From NCBI GenBank assembly GCA_021464415.1, contig JAKCWG010000407.1:62001-126000 (forward strand): a stretch of DNA of 64,000 nucleotides. Reading direction: 5' to 3'. Numbering within the stretch: position 1 is the first letter of the stretch; the number at the start of each line of letters is the position of its first letter. A program made the position numbers and the translations under genes. This document shows positions 23,877 through 35,785 of this stretch, piece after piece. This DNA comes from Lonicera japonica. Its lineage: Eukaryota; Streptophyta; Magnoliopsida; Dipsacales; Caprifoliaceae. The notes beneath the pieces are model-generated. The model did no database searches. It was not told the origin of the DNA and saw only the letters and a list, made by a program, of their open reading frames with translations.

Positions 23877-25178
23877 ATGTCCTCTTATCGCACAAAATCT
23901 GATTTTTCTTACGTCAATGCTCGAGATCCTTTGATATCTTCTGAAAACGGTCTGAACTTCGGTGCTTTTAGTCCTTTAGCGGGCTGGTACCATCGTCCCG
24001 TCGATTTCTCGTTTCTATTAGGTGCTTTGTATTTCTAGAGTCCTGCATACCATCTTTTCCGCTTTGGATTAGATGAGCTTTGTCCGACTTATGAGGAGTT
24101 TTCTTGGCTGTTGCGTTCGGACGTTCGTCTCCCAATGGCAGTTCCCATAGAAGAAATTGGTCCTCCAGATATGCTGATTTCTTTGTTAGCCATTCCCCAA
24201 GCGGCCTGTGATGGTTTTATTATAGACGGACTCCTTGACCTCCATAAAATGGTGAGGTTCTTTCATCGTTATGAAGATAGGGCCTCTTACGGCGTGGGGC
24301 GTACTACTGCGGCCCTGATCTGCCTTGTTTCTGATATGTTACTGGTGACGGGCTCTTCCCGTGTTGATCCGACTATTCTGAGTCTGATTTACCAGGCTAG
24401 AAATGGGGAGTCTATAGTGCCGATCGTTCTTGCAGAGACCCTGAATGGTCTCGATGATGTTCAAAGGGGGGCTTCACCCTTATTTTGGGGGAGTCCGCGT
24501 TTACTATACATGTGGCTGCTAAAGCGCTTCCGATCGGTGGGTTTCAACCGGGTTCGGCTCGATAATCCGACGCATTTCTTCCGTCGTCCCCTCTTTGGGG
24601 CTTTGACCATGTCTTCCTCTGATTGGACGGTGTGATTTTTAGAGAACTTTTGGGCTATTCGGTGGAACATTCCTTGGTGGAAGCTGAAGGAGATGGTGCT
24701 TAGTACAGGTGGTCAGAACTATGTCTGGCTTCGCGGGCTTTGGTTTTCCTCCTTTTATCTCCCAGGACGTCTTCTTCGGCAGTTTAATATTCCTCAGGAG
24801 GTTCCCCTTGGTCTAAACAACTTCTGCTCTGAGTCTAAATTTGTGACACCGCATGTTTCTTTATCGGTAAAGAGGATGTGGCGTGCTTGACTGACTCGTC
24901 AGCTCAACTATGCCCGTTTCGGTATTACCCGGCCCCTCCAGGCTGACATTATCCGCTCTTGCTGGCAATCTCTGGAAGGAGAACTGATTGACGACCCCCT
25001 TCAAATGGAGTGGTTTCGATTCATGGATACTGAGGCCACTGATGATAACATTGTTTTTGCGTACCAGATTTTGGACGAGACTCGAATCGATTTGGCTACT
25101 GAGGACCCAGTGTGGCCGACCCCTAGGGTTTAGTCTATTCTGTATGTCGTATCCCCTTTGCAACTTTCGATGTTCTGA
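23877..25178 (+). pseudogene. DUF7745-like gene, antisense to E3, one exon with four nonsense codons
   Basis: A single frame of 434 codons runs from ATG 23877 to TGA 25176-25178 with no frameshift. It is interrupted by TAG 24036, TGA 24633, TGA 24888 and TAG 25131. The N-terminal half has FGLDELCPTYEEFSWLL and the middle FWAIRWNIPWW-type aromatic stretches, as in plant DUF7745 proteins often found beside retrotransposons. That family assignment is from memory and moderate. All four stops could come from single G-to-A or C-to-T changes at Trp or Gln codons. Function is unknown. It starts about 430 bp after the end of the PMD gene and ends 179 bp before the convergent pol end. Confidence 0.7.
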
Positions 25179-25356
25179 ACCACTGCTTTAATAATATATG
25201 AAGGACTGCTTATGGGAAATAAATTTCTTTACAAAATTTAAACCGGGCCTGAAGTCACTTCTCAGGTTGCCTAAGTTCCCCTTTTTGATTTTTTCAAAAC
25301 AACATAATTTTTGTTGGGGCTCAAGTTTACGTAGTTCTTTTCTATACATGTTACAT

Positions 25357-28300
25357 CTACTGGTAATACTTCTTCAGTCGATCCATGTTGACCGGAGAAT
25401 GCAGTAACTGTCCATCCAAATCAGCGAGTATAGTGGCACCCCCCGTAACAATCTCTTTGACGATATATGGCTCTGTCCATTTCTGCCCGAACTTACCCCT
25501 CGGATCTTTGGCTGGCTCTCAAATTTCTTTCAATACGATATCGTTCTCATTGATATCCCGAGTCCTCACTTTCTGGTTAAATGCTCGAACGATTATCTTC
25601 TGATACCCTTGATGGTGGTACGCGTCTTTCAATCTCTTTTCATCCAGTAGGGCTAGCTCGTTATAACGTGCCTGGACCCACTCTAGTTCATTGACTTGAT
25701 TCTCTAGCATTACCCTGAGGGAGGGGACCTCTAACTCAACAGGGAGGACTGCTTCCATCCCGTATATAAGAGAAAACGGGGTTGTCCCGGTGGAGACCCT
25801 CTCGGTGGTGTGGTATCCCCACAATGCATATGGTAATTTCTCCGGCCAGTCCCGGCAGGTGTCGGTCATCTTGCTTAGGATATTCTTCAGATTTTTGTTG
25901 GCAGCTTCAACTACCCCATTGGTTTGTGGCCTGTATGGCAAAGACCTGTGTCGGGTAATACCGTATTCTTCCATAACTGTATTAGCTTCTCCTTCAAAAT
26001 GGGTGCCGTTATCCGAGATGATCTCGTGTAGGACCCCATACCGGCAGACAATATTCCTTTTGATGAATCAGGCAACTTTCTTGGCGTCAAGGGTCTGGAA
26101 AGACTCGGCTTCTACCCATTTGGTGAAGTAGTCGATGGCTACTAGTATGAATTCATGGCCGTTGCTGGCTTTGGGCGAGATCTTCCCAATGATGTCGATT
26201 CCCCAGGTTGCGAAAGGCCAGGGAGCAGTCATGTTGTACAACTCTTGTGGAGGAAGCTTATGGGATTTAGCATAAATTTGGCACTTGTGACAACGGCGTA
26301 CGTGATTAGCGCAGTCAGTTTGTAGGGTAGACCAGAAATAACCTTGTCTGATGATTTTGTGGGCAAGTGTATGTCCGCTCATATGAGGTCTGCATTCGCC
26401 CCCATGTATCTGATCCATCATTCTGACTGATTCTTCTTCGGTGAGACATTGAAGATGAGTCCCGTCGTAGTTCCTTTTATACAATCTTTCGGCACAAAGT
26501 ATGAACCCTGATGCTAATCTTCTGAGTGTGACCCGTGTCTTCTTGTCTATTTTCTCGGGATACTGATGGTTCTTCAGCAGGTTCCAGATGTCATAAAACC
26601 AAGCGGTTGAGTCACCGTCCTTTTCATTCTCTACCTCAAGGGCCATGCAGTGTGCTGGTCCTGATTTTTTTTGTACTGTGAGAGTTATTTCTTCCATCCC
26701 CTCTGGAATATCGATCATAGATGCCAGGGTTGCCAGTGCGTCAGCAAAACTGTTCTGAGACCTGGGGACATAGTAAAACTCCGCATGCTCGAACTTTCCC
26801 GCGACATCCTCCAGTCGGGCGAGGTAAGGGACTAATTTTTCATCTCTGATCTTCCATTCCTTCAGAACTTGGTGGACCACTAGTGCTGAATCTCCGTATA
26901 CCTATATTCTCTTTATACCCCTTTGAAGCATAATCTCTAACCCGAGTATGCAGGCTTCATATTCGGCCATGTTGTTGGTGCAGAAAAAGTCCAGACGATA
27001 CGATACCGGGGAGTGAGTTTGGTCCGGAGAGACTAACAGGATGCCTATCCCGTTTTCGTTTCGATTAACGGCCCCGTCAAAGTACAACTTCCAATCTTCA
27101 TCGATCTCGACATTCATGATGGTTTCGTCCGGGAACTCGGCTTCTTTTAGCATGTTTCCCAATATCGGGTTGTGGGCCATGTAATCAGCTATGATCTTGC
27201 CTTTGACTGCCTTCTGGGTCATGTAGGTGATGTCGAATTCGGAGAGTAGAAATAACCATTTTGCCATTTGGTTCGAGAGAGCTGGTTTCTCGAAGAGGTA
27301 TTTCAACGGATCAATTCGTGATGCCAGGATGACTGAGAAAACTAGCATGTAATGCCGTAGTTTCTGTGTTACCCAGACGAGAGCGGTGCATGATTTCTCC
27401 AATGGTGTGTAGTTTATCTCAAACGGGGACAGCTTATTGCTGATGTAATAGATGGCCTGCTCTTTCCGGGTATCGGTCAGGTGTTGGGCTAGCATGGCTC
27501 CCGCGGCTGAATCAGTGACGGTTAGGTACAAAATTAGTGGTAGTCCGGTTTGTGGTGGGGCTAATACTGGGGGGCTGGAGAGGTAGTCCTTTATCTTATC
27601 AAAAACTTCTTGGCACTGATCGTCCCATTCTCCTGGTGAAGACTTCCTCAGGAGTTTGAAGATGGGTTCGCAAGTTTGAGTAAGCTGAGAGATGAACCTG
27701 CTGATGTACTGCATATTACCCAGAAATCCCCGGACTTCTTTCTCGATACGAGGCTCGGGCATGTCTTGGATAGCTCGAACTTTGGCAGGGTCTACCTCGA
27801 TTCCCTTTTTACTGACGACATAGCCCAGAAGTTTTTCCTTGGTTACCCCGAACACACATTTTTGCGGATTGAGTCTCATTTGATACTGGCGGAGCCGATC
27901 AAAGAAGGCTCGTAGGGCTGGTATGTGGCCTTCCCTCTCCTTTGATTTGATTATCATGTCGTCCACATACACCTCAACTTCTTTGTGGATCATATCGTGG
28001 AAAATAGCGGTAGCTGCCCTCTAATACGTTGCCCCAGCGTTTTTTAACCCGAATGGCATAACGGTGTAGTAGTATGTTCCCCACGGTGTGATGAATGCTG
28101 TTTTCTCCTGGTGATCCGGGTGCATCTTGATCTGGTTATACCCGGCGAAACCATCCACAAATGACTTCAAGGCGTGGTTTGCAGTATTATCTACTATCAA
28201 ATCGATGTTGGGTAATGGGAAATCATCTTTTGGGCAAGCTTTATTAAGATCTCGGTAATCCACACACATACAGACTTTCCCATTTGTCTTTGGAATGGGC

Positions 28301-29860
28301 ACAATGTTGGCTAACCACGAAGGGTACTCGATCACCTTTAAGAAACCCACACTCAATTGTTTCATCACTTCCTCTTTCACCGTTAAGGTCCATTCTGGCG
28401 TAAGTTTTCTCAACTTCTGCTTGACGAGCCTAAATTCTGGCTTGGTGTGTATCTCGTGCATGACTATCTGACTGTTCAAACCTAGCATATCCGCATAAGA
28501 CCAGGCGAAGACATCCACGTACTCTTTCAGAGTTTGTGTGAATTCTTCTCTTTCTGTCTCACTTAGACTTGCCCCAATGCGGACCTCTCTTCTTTCCTTT
28601 TATGTCCTGAGGTTAATTACAAGAGTGTCCCCTTCCTCGCTCTGTATACACTGCTCCTCCCGTTCAGGGTGTTCGTTCAGTCTTTCTAACTCCATATAAG
28701 CAATTACAGAATTAAAAATAACAGGATAACGCAAAACAGAGTTTTCTTCATTGATAACAGTATTTAAAGGTACAAGTTTAAAAAGTAAATCTAGGAGTGA
28801 CTCTTCCCTAGCCTTACCCTCACTCTTACCTCTCACCCTTACAATTTCACTCTTTCCCATTTCTCCTTGGTAGTCTGGATCAGCGTATATCAAGTGTACA
28901 GGGTCGTCTCTTGGCTCGTTATCCCCCAGAGCCATGATGTCGAAGAGATCTCCGATCATTTCTTCCTCCTCATCTTTCTTGTCTTCATTTTCTTCCTTCG
29001 GCCCGATTGTCAACTTGGTAGAAAAGCTGTGTACGATGTTTTTCTTGATATACAGGTCCTCTTCATAGAAGATTTCCCATCCCGGAAGGTTCTCTCCGTC
29101 GCTGTTTCTCCAAGTCTCATGAAAACCGCAAAAGGGGAAGTCTTCTCCTTCTTTGACAAAAAACGGTTCAGAGAGCTGAAACTCGGATACTAATGCCCTC
29201 GACCCCTTTTTTCTTGATTGTCTTCTTCAGTGTGTTGGTACCCCAAACCTTCCCTTTCGTACCTCGTTACCGGCTCCAAGGCTTGGAGTAATCCTGGCTG
29301 TCCCATTCCCAGACTGGCTCCAGGTAAGTATTTTATCATTCTTAGCATATTTGTGATCTTGGTGCTGAGACCGGGGATATTGTCAGGGGAAAGATACTCG
29401 ATTATCTGGGTGCTGAGAGTTTGTACTTGAGGCTCGTAGGAAAAGCCTCCCAGCTGTATACTCTGGCTCCCGATGCCCAAAACAGGTAACTCCAGATCTG
29501 CCAAGGTCCTTTCAGGATCTCCTTGGATGGTGATTATATTTCCTTCAAATGGTATCTTGATCTTCTGGTGTAAGGAAGAGGGGAGTGCTCCTATGTCGTG
29601 TAGCCATGCTCTTCCCAACAAGAGGTTAAAACTGGAGGGAATGTCTATGATTTAGAAATCGGCTGGAAAGTTTTCGGGGCCGACCATGAGATCGAGCTTC
29701 AGAGAACCCAAAATGGCTCTCTTGGTGTTGTCATAGGCCCTGACGGTTACGGCGGATGGGGAGAGCTCTGAGTCCAAGATACCCAGACATCTGGCGGTCT
29801 TCAGGGGGCAGACGTTTATGGTTGACCCGTTGTCGATGAGGACTTGTGGCAGGATTTTGC
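25357..29860 (-). pseudogene. pol: E3 protease, RT, RNase H, archaeal-type RNase H and integrase, broken
   Basis: The protease site IDNGS is at 29837-29823 with LLGRAWLHD downstream near 29620. RT follows at about 28520-27700 with YVDD at 27969-27958, then RNase H and an archaeal-type RNase H (LYFDGAVNRNENGIG, VYGDSALVVHQ) at about 27100-26700. Integrase lies at about 26500-25520 and the end is at TAG 25357-25359. From about 29013 the frame is constant but carries TAG 28021, TAG 26899, TGA 26084 and TGA 25528; another stop near 29652 and a frameshift in an A-run near 29190 lie upstream. Two RNase H domains mark the Tat lineage. The copy is non-functional. Confidence 0.88.
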
Positions 29861-30473
29861 CTCAAGTCCGAACAGTGATATGGAGGGCCAGGCTGTGTTT
29901 CCTCCCTAATGGAGACAAGTCTTCATCTGAAAATAACAGGCTTCTTTGGACTGTAAGTGACCCGATCATGTTTGGCAATTGCTCGGGCGTGGAGCTGGTG
30001 ATATGACGGCCTTGTTAAGGAGCTTGATGAAGGCGGTCCTATGAGGTTTGGAGGCAACCAAGAGGCCCCAAATGGTGATATGTGCCTGAGTTTTCTTTAA
30101 CTGCTCCAGTACTCGATCTTCTCCTATTTCCTTAGGGGGTGGTGTCTTCTCGGTGTCTGTTGGTGGTGGCTGGTATACCCTTCCTGAGCGGGTAATCTGT
30201 TGTATCCAAAGGGATGCTGGGTCTGATCTCTCTGAGATTTCTGATGTCTTTGGCTCTTCCGACCAACTGAAAGTCCCGGGGGAGGTTTCTGTCATACAGA
30301 TTGTCTCCTTAGGGGGCCTCGTGGTTTCCACAGCTGTGCCTTCTTCTCCTGGGTCCATTTTATCCCAGATTTTCTGGGATTGGTTTTGATTATGAGTGGT
30401 TGCGAGATCCCCTGATTTGTCTTTCCTAAGCCCTGCCCAGGTAGGAAGTTCATCTTGGCCATCCATTGGTCGA
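29861..30473 (-). pseudogene. E3 Gag-protease linker region
   Basis: This low-complexity, Pro/Thr/Glu-rich segment joins the nucleocapsid to the protease. A frame of 192 codons (30544-29966) covers most of it (SGRVYQPPPTDTEKTPPP). It holds no catalytic motif and is part of the same polyprotein in relatives. Confidence 0.5.
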
Positions 30474-32181
30474 TTATCGGATTGAGGCCTGGGCAACTTG
30501 TGCTTTTTCCGGTAGCATAACGGGCACCTTATAGGCTGGGTCATCCCTAATGAGTCCTACGGGGTCAAAGCCTTCTTCATCAGTGGTCAAGGCGTTAATC
30601 CTCGCAGGTGGAGCATGATTGGGAAGGGGGTTGTTGGTAACATTGGGCCCGCCAGGTGCGGGGATGGTTTCGGCTTCAATAAGGTCCTGTATACGATGGC
30701 GAAGAGCCAAGCAGCGTTTTGTGTCATGGCCCGCTGCTTGATGGTATGCACAATTCTCATTCATTCTCTAGGTGCTGGGAATAGGGTTTGGTGGGGGCGC
30801 GGGTTGAGTGGAGTGATTAGTCCGGCCTTTCGGAATAGTTCTAGGCTTTTGACCAGGGTAGTGGGAAGGGCGTAGAAATTTCTCCTTTTATTGGCCTCGG
30901 TGCTTGAAGAGTCTCCTTGTACAGGCCAACTCATTGGAGGGACTTGTTGTGACTGTTGAAATGGGTTTTGTTGATACGGGTATGAGCTTAGTTGGTTTAC
31001 GGCTGGAGTGGCCATCTTTCTCCCGGTGTAAGAGGCTTTCTTGGTATCCGTTTCTGCCTTCTTGGCCAATTCTTCCTCTACTTGTGACCCCATACTCAAC
31101 AGGGCTCTGAAGTGTGGGAATACATGCTTTCTCATGCAGTTCAATACAGCTGGAGTAAAATTCTTCTGTATGATCTCCAACTGCTCTTCTTCATCGGGCC
31201 GCTTGGACATTTGGGAGGCCATTTCTCTCCAGCGGGTGACAAAGTCGCTGAAGCTCTCTTTCTCGCCTTGCTTGGCCATTTCCAGCTGTTTACGGGTAAT
31301 TTCCAAATTCTCGTTGGACCCGTACTTGGTCATGAACTCCTTGACGATATCCCCCTAAGTTTTCATGTGGTGTCTCTCCAGATCAAAAAACCATCTCAGG
31401 GCGGCCCCCGTGAGAGTCATGTGAAAGGCCTGAGCCAGCTCCGGCTCTCCATAGCCGGACATTTGCATGGATCTGATGTAGGATTGGAGATGGGTTTTGG
31501 GGGGTGTGGTCCCTGTGAATTTGGTGATAGAAGGGAGCTTGAATCCCTGAGGCAGTTTTATCAGAGAAATCCCTCTTTGCAGAACCTTCATCTGCTCTTT
31601 CAGTTTCTTCATCTCTTCGCTCTCTCTTGACACCTCGTCGGGCTGTTCCCAAGCTATAACCTATTCCGCATACACTGCCCGGAGTCGGTTGATGTCTGGG
31701 TATTCATTGGGAGGGGCTACTGGGGCCGGTAGTGGAATAGGTCTTGCGGGGACTTGTGGCCACGGTTGGTATTGGGGATCGAGGCCTTGCTGAGGTTGTG
31801 GCCAGATGATGGGTGGCTCTTGTTGTTGTAAGTGGGGCCCGAATCCGGGGCCCATTGGTTCTGATTGTTAGGATCGATTTGAACGGGACTGGCCATGACG
31901 GGGCCCGTTTGGGGGGGATTGGCTCCTGGAACCAGGGGGAGCACTTGCGATGACTGCCCTTGATCTCGATTCGGTGGAAGTCGTTCAAACCCCGGTGGTG
32001 CGGTCCGTACGGCTAACAATTCCTCTACTCGGACTCGGGTATTCTGTTGCTCACTTGTGAGGTTTGCTAGGTTCATCATGATGGTTGTTAACAGACGGTG
32101 CATCTCTGCTAAAGTCGGCTGAGGTGCAGACGCCTCGGCTAGGCTTTGATCTGTCTCTCGGTTCTCTCGTTCATCGGTCAT
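30474..32181 (-). pseudogene. gag: E3 gag, broken
   Basis: The start is ATG 32181 (MTDERENRETDQ). A Pro/Gln-rich N-terminal part runs to about 31850, where the frame shifts. The capsid core lies at about 31630-31000 (FHMTLTGAALRWF, SFSDFVTRWREMASQM). A zinc knuckle of CX2HX4HX4C form (CAYHQAAGHDTKRC) is at about 30752-30711 after another frameshift near 30800. In-frame stops are TAG 31661 and TAG 31355. Capsid and RNA-binding roles are those of the family. Confidence 0.82.
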
Positions 32182-32906
32182 TTCAGGTGTGCTTGGCCTT
32201 ACTAGTCTTCCGGTATGATCTTGACCGGCCCAACCTTCCAGTCTGTCGTCGCTGTAGATGAAACCACGTGGCGAAGATGAAGGAAGACTGTGATGCGACT
32301 TGATTTTTGCCAAAAGAACCACTAAAAATTGCCGAGAAGAGCCTCGGATTTTAAAAAAGTGTTGGAAAGTAAGCCGTAAGGTGGTACATCCCCTACGGCT
32401 GTTTGACAAGTGTTTTAACTCGGCTCGATCTTATATGCAGCGCAGGTGTACGAACGGTTAAGGCTTCAGGCTTCCTCCTATTTGGCAAGACCTTGCGATA
32501 TACCCCAGGGGCGGGTACGTGCAAGAGCCTTTTGATATACTTCCTGGGTACGTGAGTGTTCTCGTCACTCGATATACCCCGGGGGCGTACTTGGCCAAGG
32601 AGAGTGGAAGTAAATGCTTTCGGTTTATGTTAGCCCAAGCAAGCCAACTCCCGACTCACTTATAATACTTCCGAGGGTTTGGGGTAAATTCACACTCGTA
32701 GGACTAATGCATGATTTGTGAAAGTGCGTGTAAAGTTCGAAAGTTTGGTTTCACAAATATCATTTATCTTGATTACGTATTTTGAAAAACCCCAATTTTT
32801 AGAAAAATGTTTCTTCTCAATCAATTAACATAAGTAGGGAAAGCAGTAAAAGCAAGTATTCAACAGATAAACAAAAGTCCACATATAATAGTCTAGTTTT
32901 CTAGCA
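32182..32906 (-). other. E3 5' leader
   Basis: Untranslated region between primer site and gag. It holds three repeats of a GATATACCCC...GTACGTG word (32497-32600). Its reverse complement is clearly similar to 61680-61880, which identifies E6 as a relative. Confidence 0.7.
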
Positions 32907-32924
32907 TCCCCAGCAGAATCGCCA
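32907..32924 (-). other. E3 primer binding site, tRNA-Arg type
   Basis: On the - strand TGGCGATTCTGCTGGGGA begins three bases after the LTR end. It matches the Arg-type site known from Ogre elements with one mismatch. Confidence 0.8.
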
Positions 32925-32927
32925 CTG

Positions 32928-34451
32928 TGAGAATCCGCAAATGCGACCCCCGGGTCTCGTCCCTGTTCGATTGGGCGTCTGAAACATCGGAACAGATTCC
33001 GTCGTTCCATTTTGCTGGAGTGTCTCTGGTGATTCATATCAGGTGTCCCTATGTTCTATTTCTAGATGCAAAGGGGTTCATTCAGAGTCGCCAGTACGTT
33101 TTACGAGAAAATGGACAAAAATTGTTATGTAAGAGGAAAGGCTACAGTTAAGCCTTTCTTTACACGTTTGTCTACGAAACTAGGATTCTATAGGGTTCGA
33201 AAACTATATTACGGTTTGCGAAGGTGTTAAGCACCCATTCCTCCCTTTCGGTCTCTAGTGGTCTTATATATTTATTCTATGTTGAAAAACATGGATGCTT
33301 TTACTGATAGTCTACTACTTTTCCAATGAAAACCCTAATTTCTGGGAAAAAACGGGAAAGGGATAGAAACCTTTGTGTTCTGAGATCCGATGTTTTAGTT
33401 TTGAGAAATGCAAATACAAGTGATAAAAAGTTGTTTTCTTTAGAGATGGAGTTTCCCGTATTACTTCTCGGATAATGCCGGTTTTCTCGAGCTTTGCCTT
33501 GTTTTGGAAAAAGTTTGGATCTTATAGTGGAACTAATTCAATATGGAATTGGAACTCTTGAGGGGAGTTCTATCGGACGTATCACAATCTATGAAACAGA
33601 TAGGATATACCGGGTGTTTAATTCCTAAATAAGTTTTACCGGTCCGAGTTTTGAAAACAGGATTTTATCCGGATGGTAATGTACTTACTCTTCTGGTTTT
33701 GCAAATGGTTTTATCAGGGTCTCTTGTTTTGAAGCGATAGACTATTTGTAACTTGTCAATAAGTTTACTCAAATAAAAAGCGGACAAAACAACGGAAACA
33801 AAACAAGTACACAGATATTTAATGTTAAATACTATAAGAGACTTTCTTTACCTTCCCGACGTGAATAATAATAAGAAAGAAATTATAATACGGCGGAGAG
33901 ATTTTCGGCGATGATGATATTTTTCTTCTTCAGATATTTTTGAGAATTCGATTCCAGAGACGGGACACGTCGAGTGTCGAGAATAGATTCGATAATTCTT
34001 CCGAAATAAGACGATAATAGAGAATGCTCAATAAAAGACTAGAAAATCAGATTTAAAATTTAGAATTCTTCAATCCCAAGTTACTGCCCTTGAACCCTTG
34101 GGGGTGTTGGCCTATTTATACTGCTCGGGGAAGAATGTCGCGCGACACTTCCCTAAAAAGGGCATATGTCGCGCGACAATGTGTCCAATGTCGCGCGACA
34201 AACGGCTGAAGTGATGTTTCTAACAGACTGATGTGTCAGAGAGTGGATGGTCTGGTGCAGAGGGAGATTGTCGCGCGACATATCAGTGATTGTCGTGCGA
34301 CAATCTCTCTTGAAAATAGGTTTGTTGGCCAACAAACCCTTTCGGGGTAGTTTTCGGGTGCTCGGATGGGTCCCGGACTCCAAAAACAGTAGTTCTCGTA
34401 GGTCGTTAGGGTTCTTACGGGGGTCACGGATCGGGGTTTCTATAGGTGTCA
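32928..34451 (-). repeat. E3 5' LTR (1524 bp)
   Basis: On the - strand it runs TGACACCTATAG...GGATTCTCA. The outer boundary is fixed because homology of the flanking E4 pol to E5 resumes at 34452. TATAAATAGG is at 34111-34120 (- strand) with five palindromes upstream. It contains the AAGGTGTTAAGCACCC block shared with 58135 and 61215. Confidence 0.85.
34111..34302 (-). promoter_or_regulatory. E3 LTR promoter: TATA box with five palindromes
   Basis: TATAAATAGG is at 34111-34120 on the - strand. Upstream of it are TGTCGCGCGACA at 34136-34147, 34167-34178, 34189-34200 and 34269-34280, and TGTCGTGCGACA at 34291-34302. The nearest palindrome ends 15 bp from the TATA box. Confidence 0.75.
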
Positions 34452-34453
34452 AA

Positions 34454-35770
34454 TTAATGTCTCAACTTTCTAGAAGCTGTGATTAATGCGAGCAAAAGTT
34501 TTTCTAAAGGCAAATAATTCAATTCTGACCCAAGTAAACATTTGCTAGCAAAATACATAGGTTTTTGAATATTTTCATGCTCTCTGAGTAGGGTCGAACT
34601 TACTGCCCAATCAGAGGAAGCCAAGTACATGTACAACTACTCATTGGGTTCTGGGATAGATATTAAGAGCGGGCTGTTTAGGTATTGTTTTAGCTCATTG
34701 AGAGCTTTATCGCATTCTGGATTCCAATTGAATTCTTTTGTTCTTTTCAATAATTAAAACAGTGGCATGCATCTGTCAGAACATTTTGAAATAAATCTGT
34801 TTAGGGCAGTAACCATACCAGTGAGTTTTTGCAGTTCTTTCAGGTTGGTCGGCCGCTGAACATCCAGTATTGCCTGAACTTTTTATAGATTTGCCTCTAT
34901 CCCTCTGTGATTTACCATGAAACCTAAAATAATTCCCGAGCTAACCCCAAAGGTACACTTTGTTGCATTTAGTTTCATCCGGTAGTGCCGAAGAATTGAT
35001 AATGTTTTACCCAGGATCCGAATATAATCGGCGGCTAACTTGCTCTTTACCAACATATGGTCGACATAGACCTCCACGGATTTCCCGATTTCATTCCTGA
35101 ACATCTTGGTAACCAATCTTTGATAGGTGGCCCCTGCATTTTTTAATCCGAACGGTATGACTTTATAACAATACAGACGCATCGTGGTGATAAACGCCTA
35201 GATTCCTGATCCGGTTTGAAGAGTGGTTTTTGATGGTACCCCGAATATGCATCGAAAAAACTAAACCTCTGATGACCAGCTACAAAATCTACCAGTTGAT
35301 CTATCTTTGGTAACGGGAAACTGTCCTTGGGGCAAGCTTTATTCAGATCCGTAAAACCTATACATGCTCTCCATTTTCCAATTTTCTTTTTCACTACAAC
35401 CGGGTTGGAGATCCATTCAGGAAACTCAACTTCTCGAATTGCTCCTGCCTTAAGTAATTTATGGACCTCTTCTTCGATCGCTGCTGCTTTTTCAGAGGAT
35501 ACTCAGCGAGTTTTTTGTTTCGTTGGACTGAGGTTGGGGTTTATGTGGAGTTTGTGGCAAATTACTTCTGCCGATATTCCCGGCATGTCATACGGATGCC
35601 ATGCGAAGACATCGATACTGGCCCTCAAGAAGTCAGATAATTCCTCCCTCTCTTCAGAATCGAGACTATTGTCGATTAAGAAATGTTTCTCTTTCTGCTC
35701 TGGATCATGAACTGCGAAAATTTAGATTAGGTGGTCGCCCTCTGCTCCCACCATCTCGGGGGCGACCCTC
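34454..35770 (-). pseudogene. pol: E4 pol remnant (reverse transcriptase to early RNase H)
   Basis: Fragments align with E5 pol residues of about 100-420: FTDLNKACPKDSFPLPKIDQ at about 35360, SFFDAYSGYHQ, VEVYVDHML at about 35060, and LPLEKLLLALITASRKLRH ending at a stop at 34454. The RT box reads YVDH instead of YVDD, so a catalytic Asp is lost. Several frameshifts and stops occur. It is dead. Confidence 0.9.
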
Positions 35771-35773
35771 TTA

Positions 35774-35785
35774 TGATTGCTATTG
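35774..35785 (-). other. Leaky-stop motif between E4 gag-protease and pol
   Basis: On the - strand CAATAGCAATCA is identical to the motif at the E5 junction, although the flanking codons have diverged (a TAA three codons upstream and another two codons downstream). Confidence 0.6.

Larger units (their letters stand above)
17986..34451 (-). mobile_element. E3: Tat/Ogre-type Ty3/gypsy retrotransposon with two antisense genes (left end outside window)
   Basis: Read on the - strand, it has a 5' LTR (34451 to 32928), a tRNA-Arg-type primer site, gag, protease, RT, RNase H plus a second archaeal-type RNase H, and integrase, ending at 25357. Two opposite-strand genes and tandem repeats follow out to 17986, where E2 begins. 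The 3' LTR is not in the window; I infer that E2 inserted between it and the repeats. The 5' LTR ends at 34451 inside the RT region of E4, with AATTA at 34452-34456 as the presumed target duplication. Nearly all coding frames carry nonsense codons. Confidence 0.8.
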
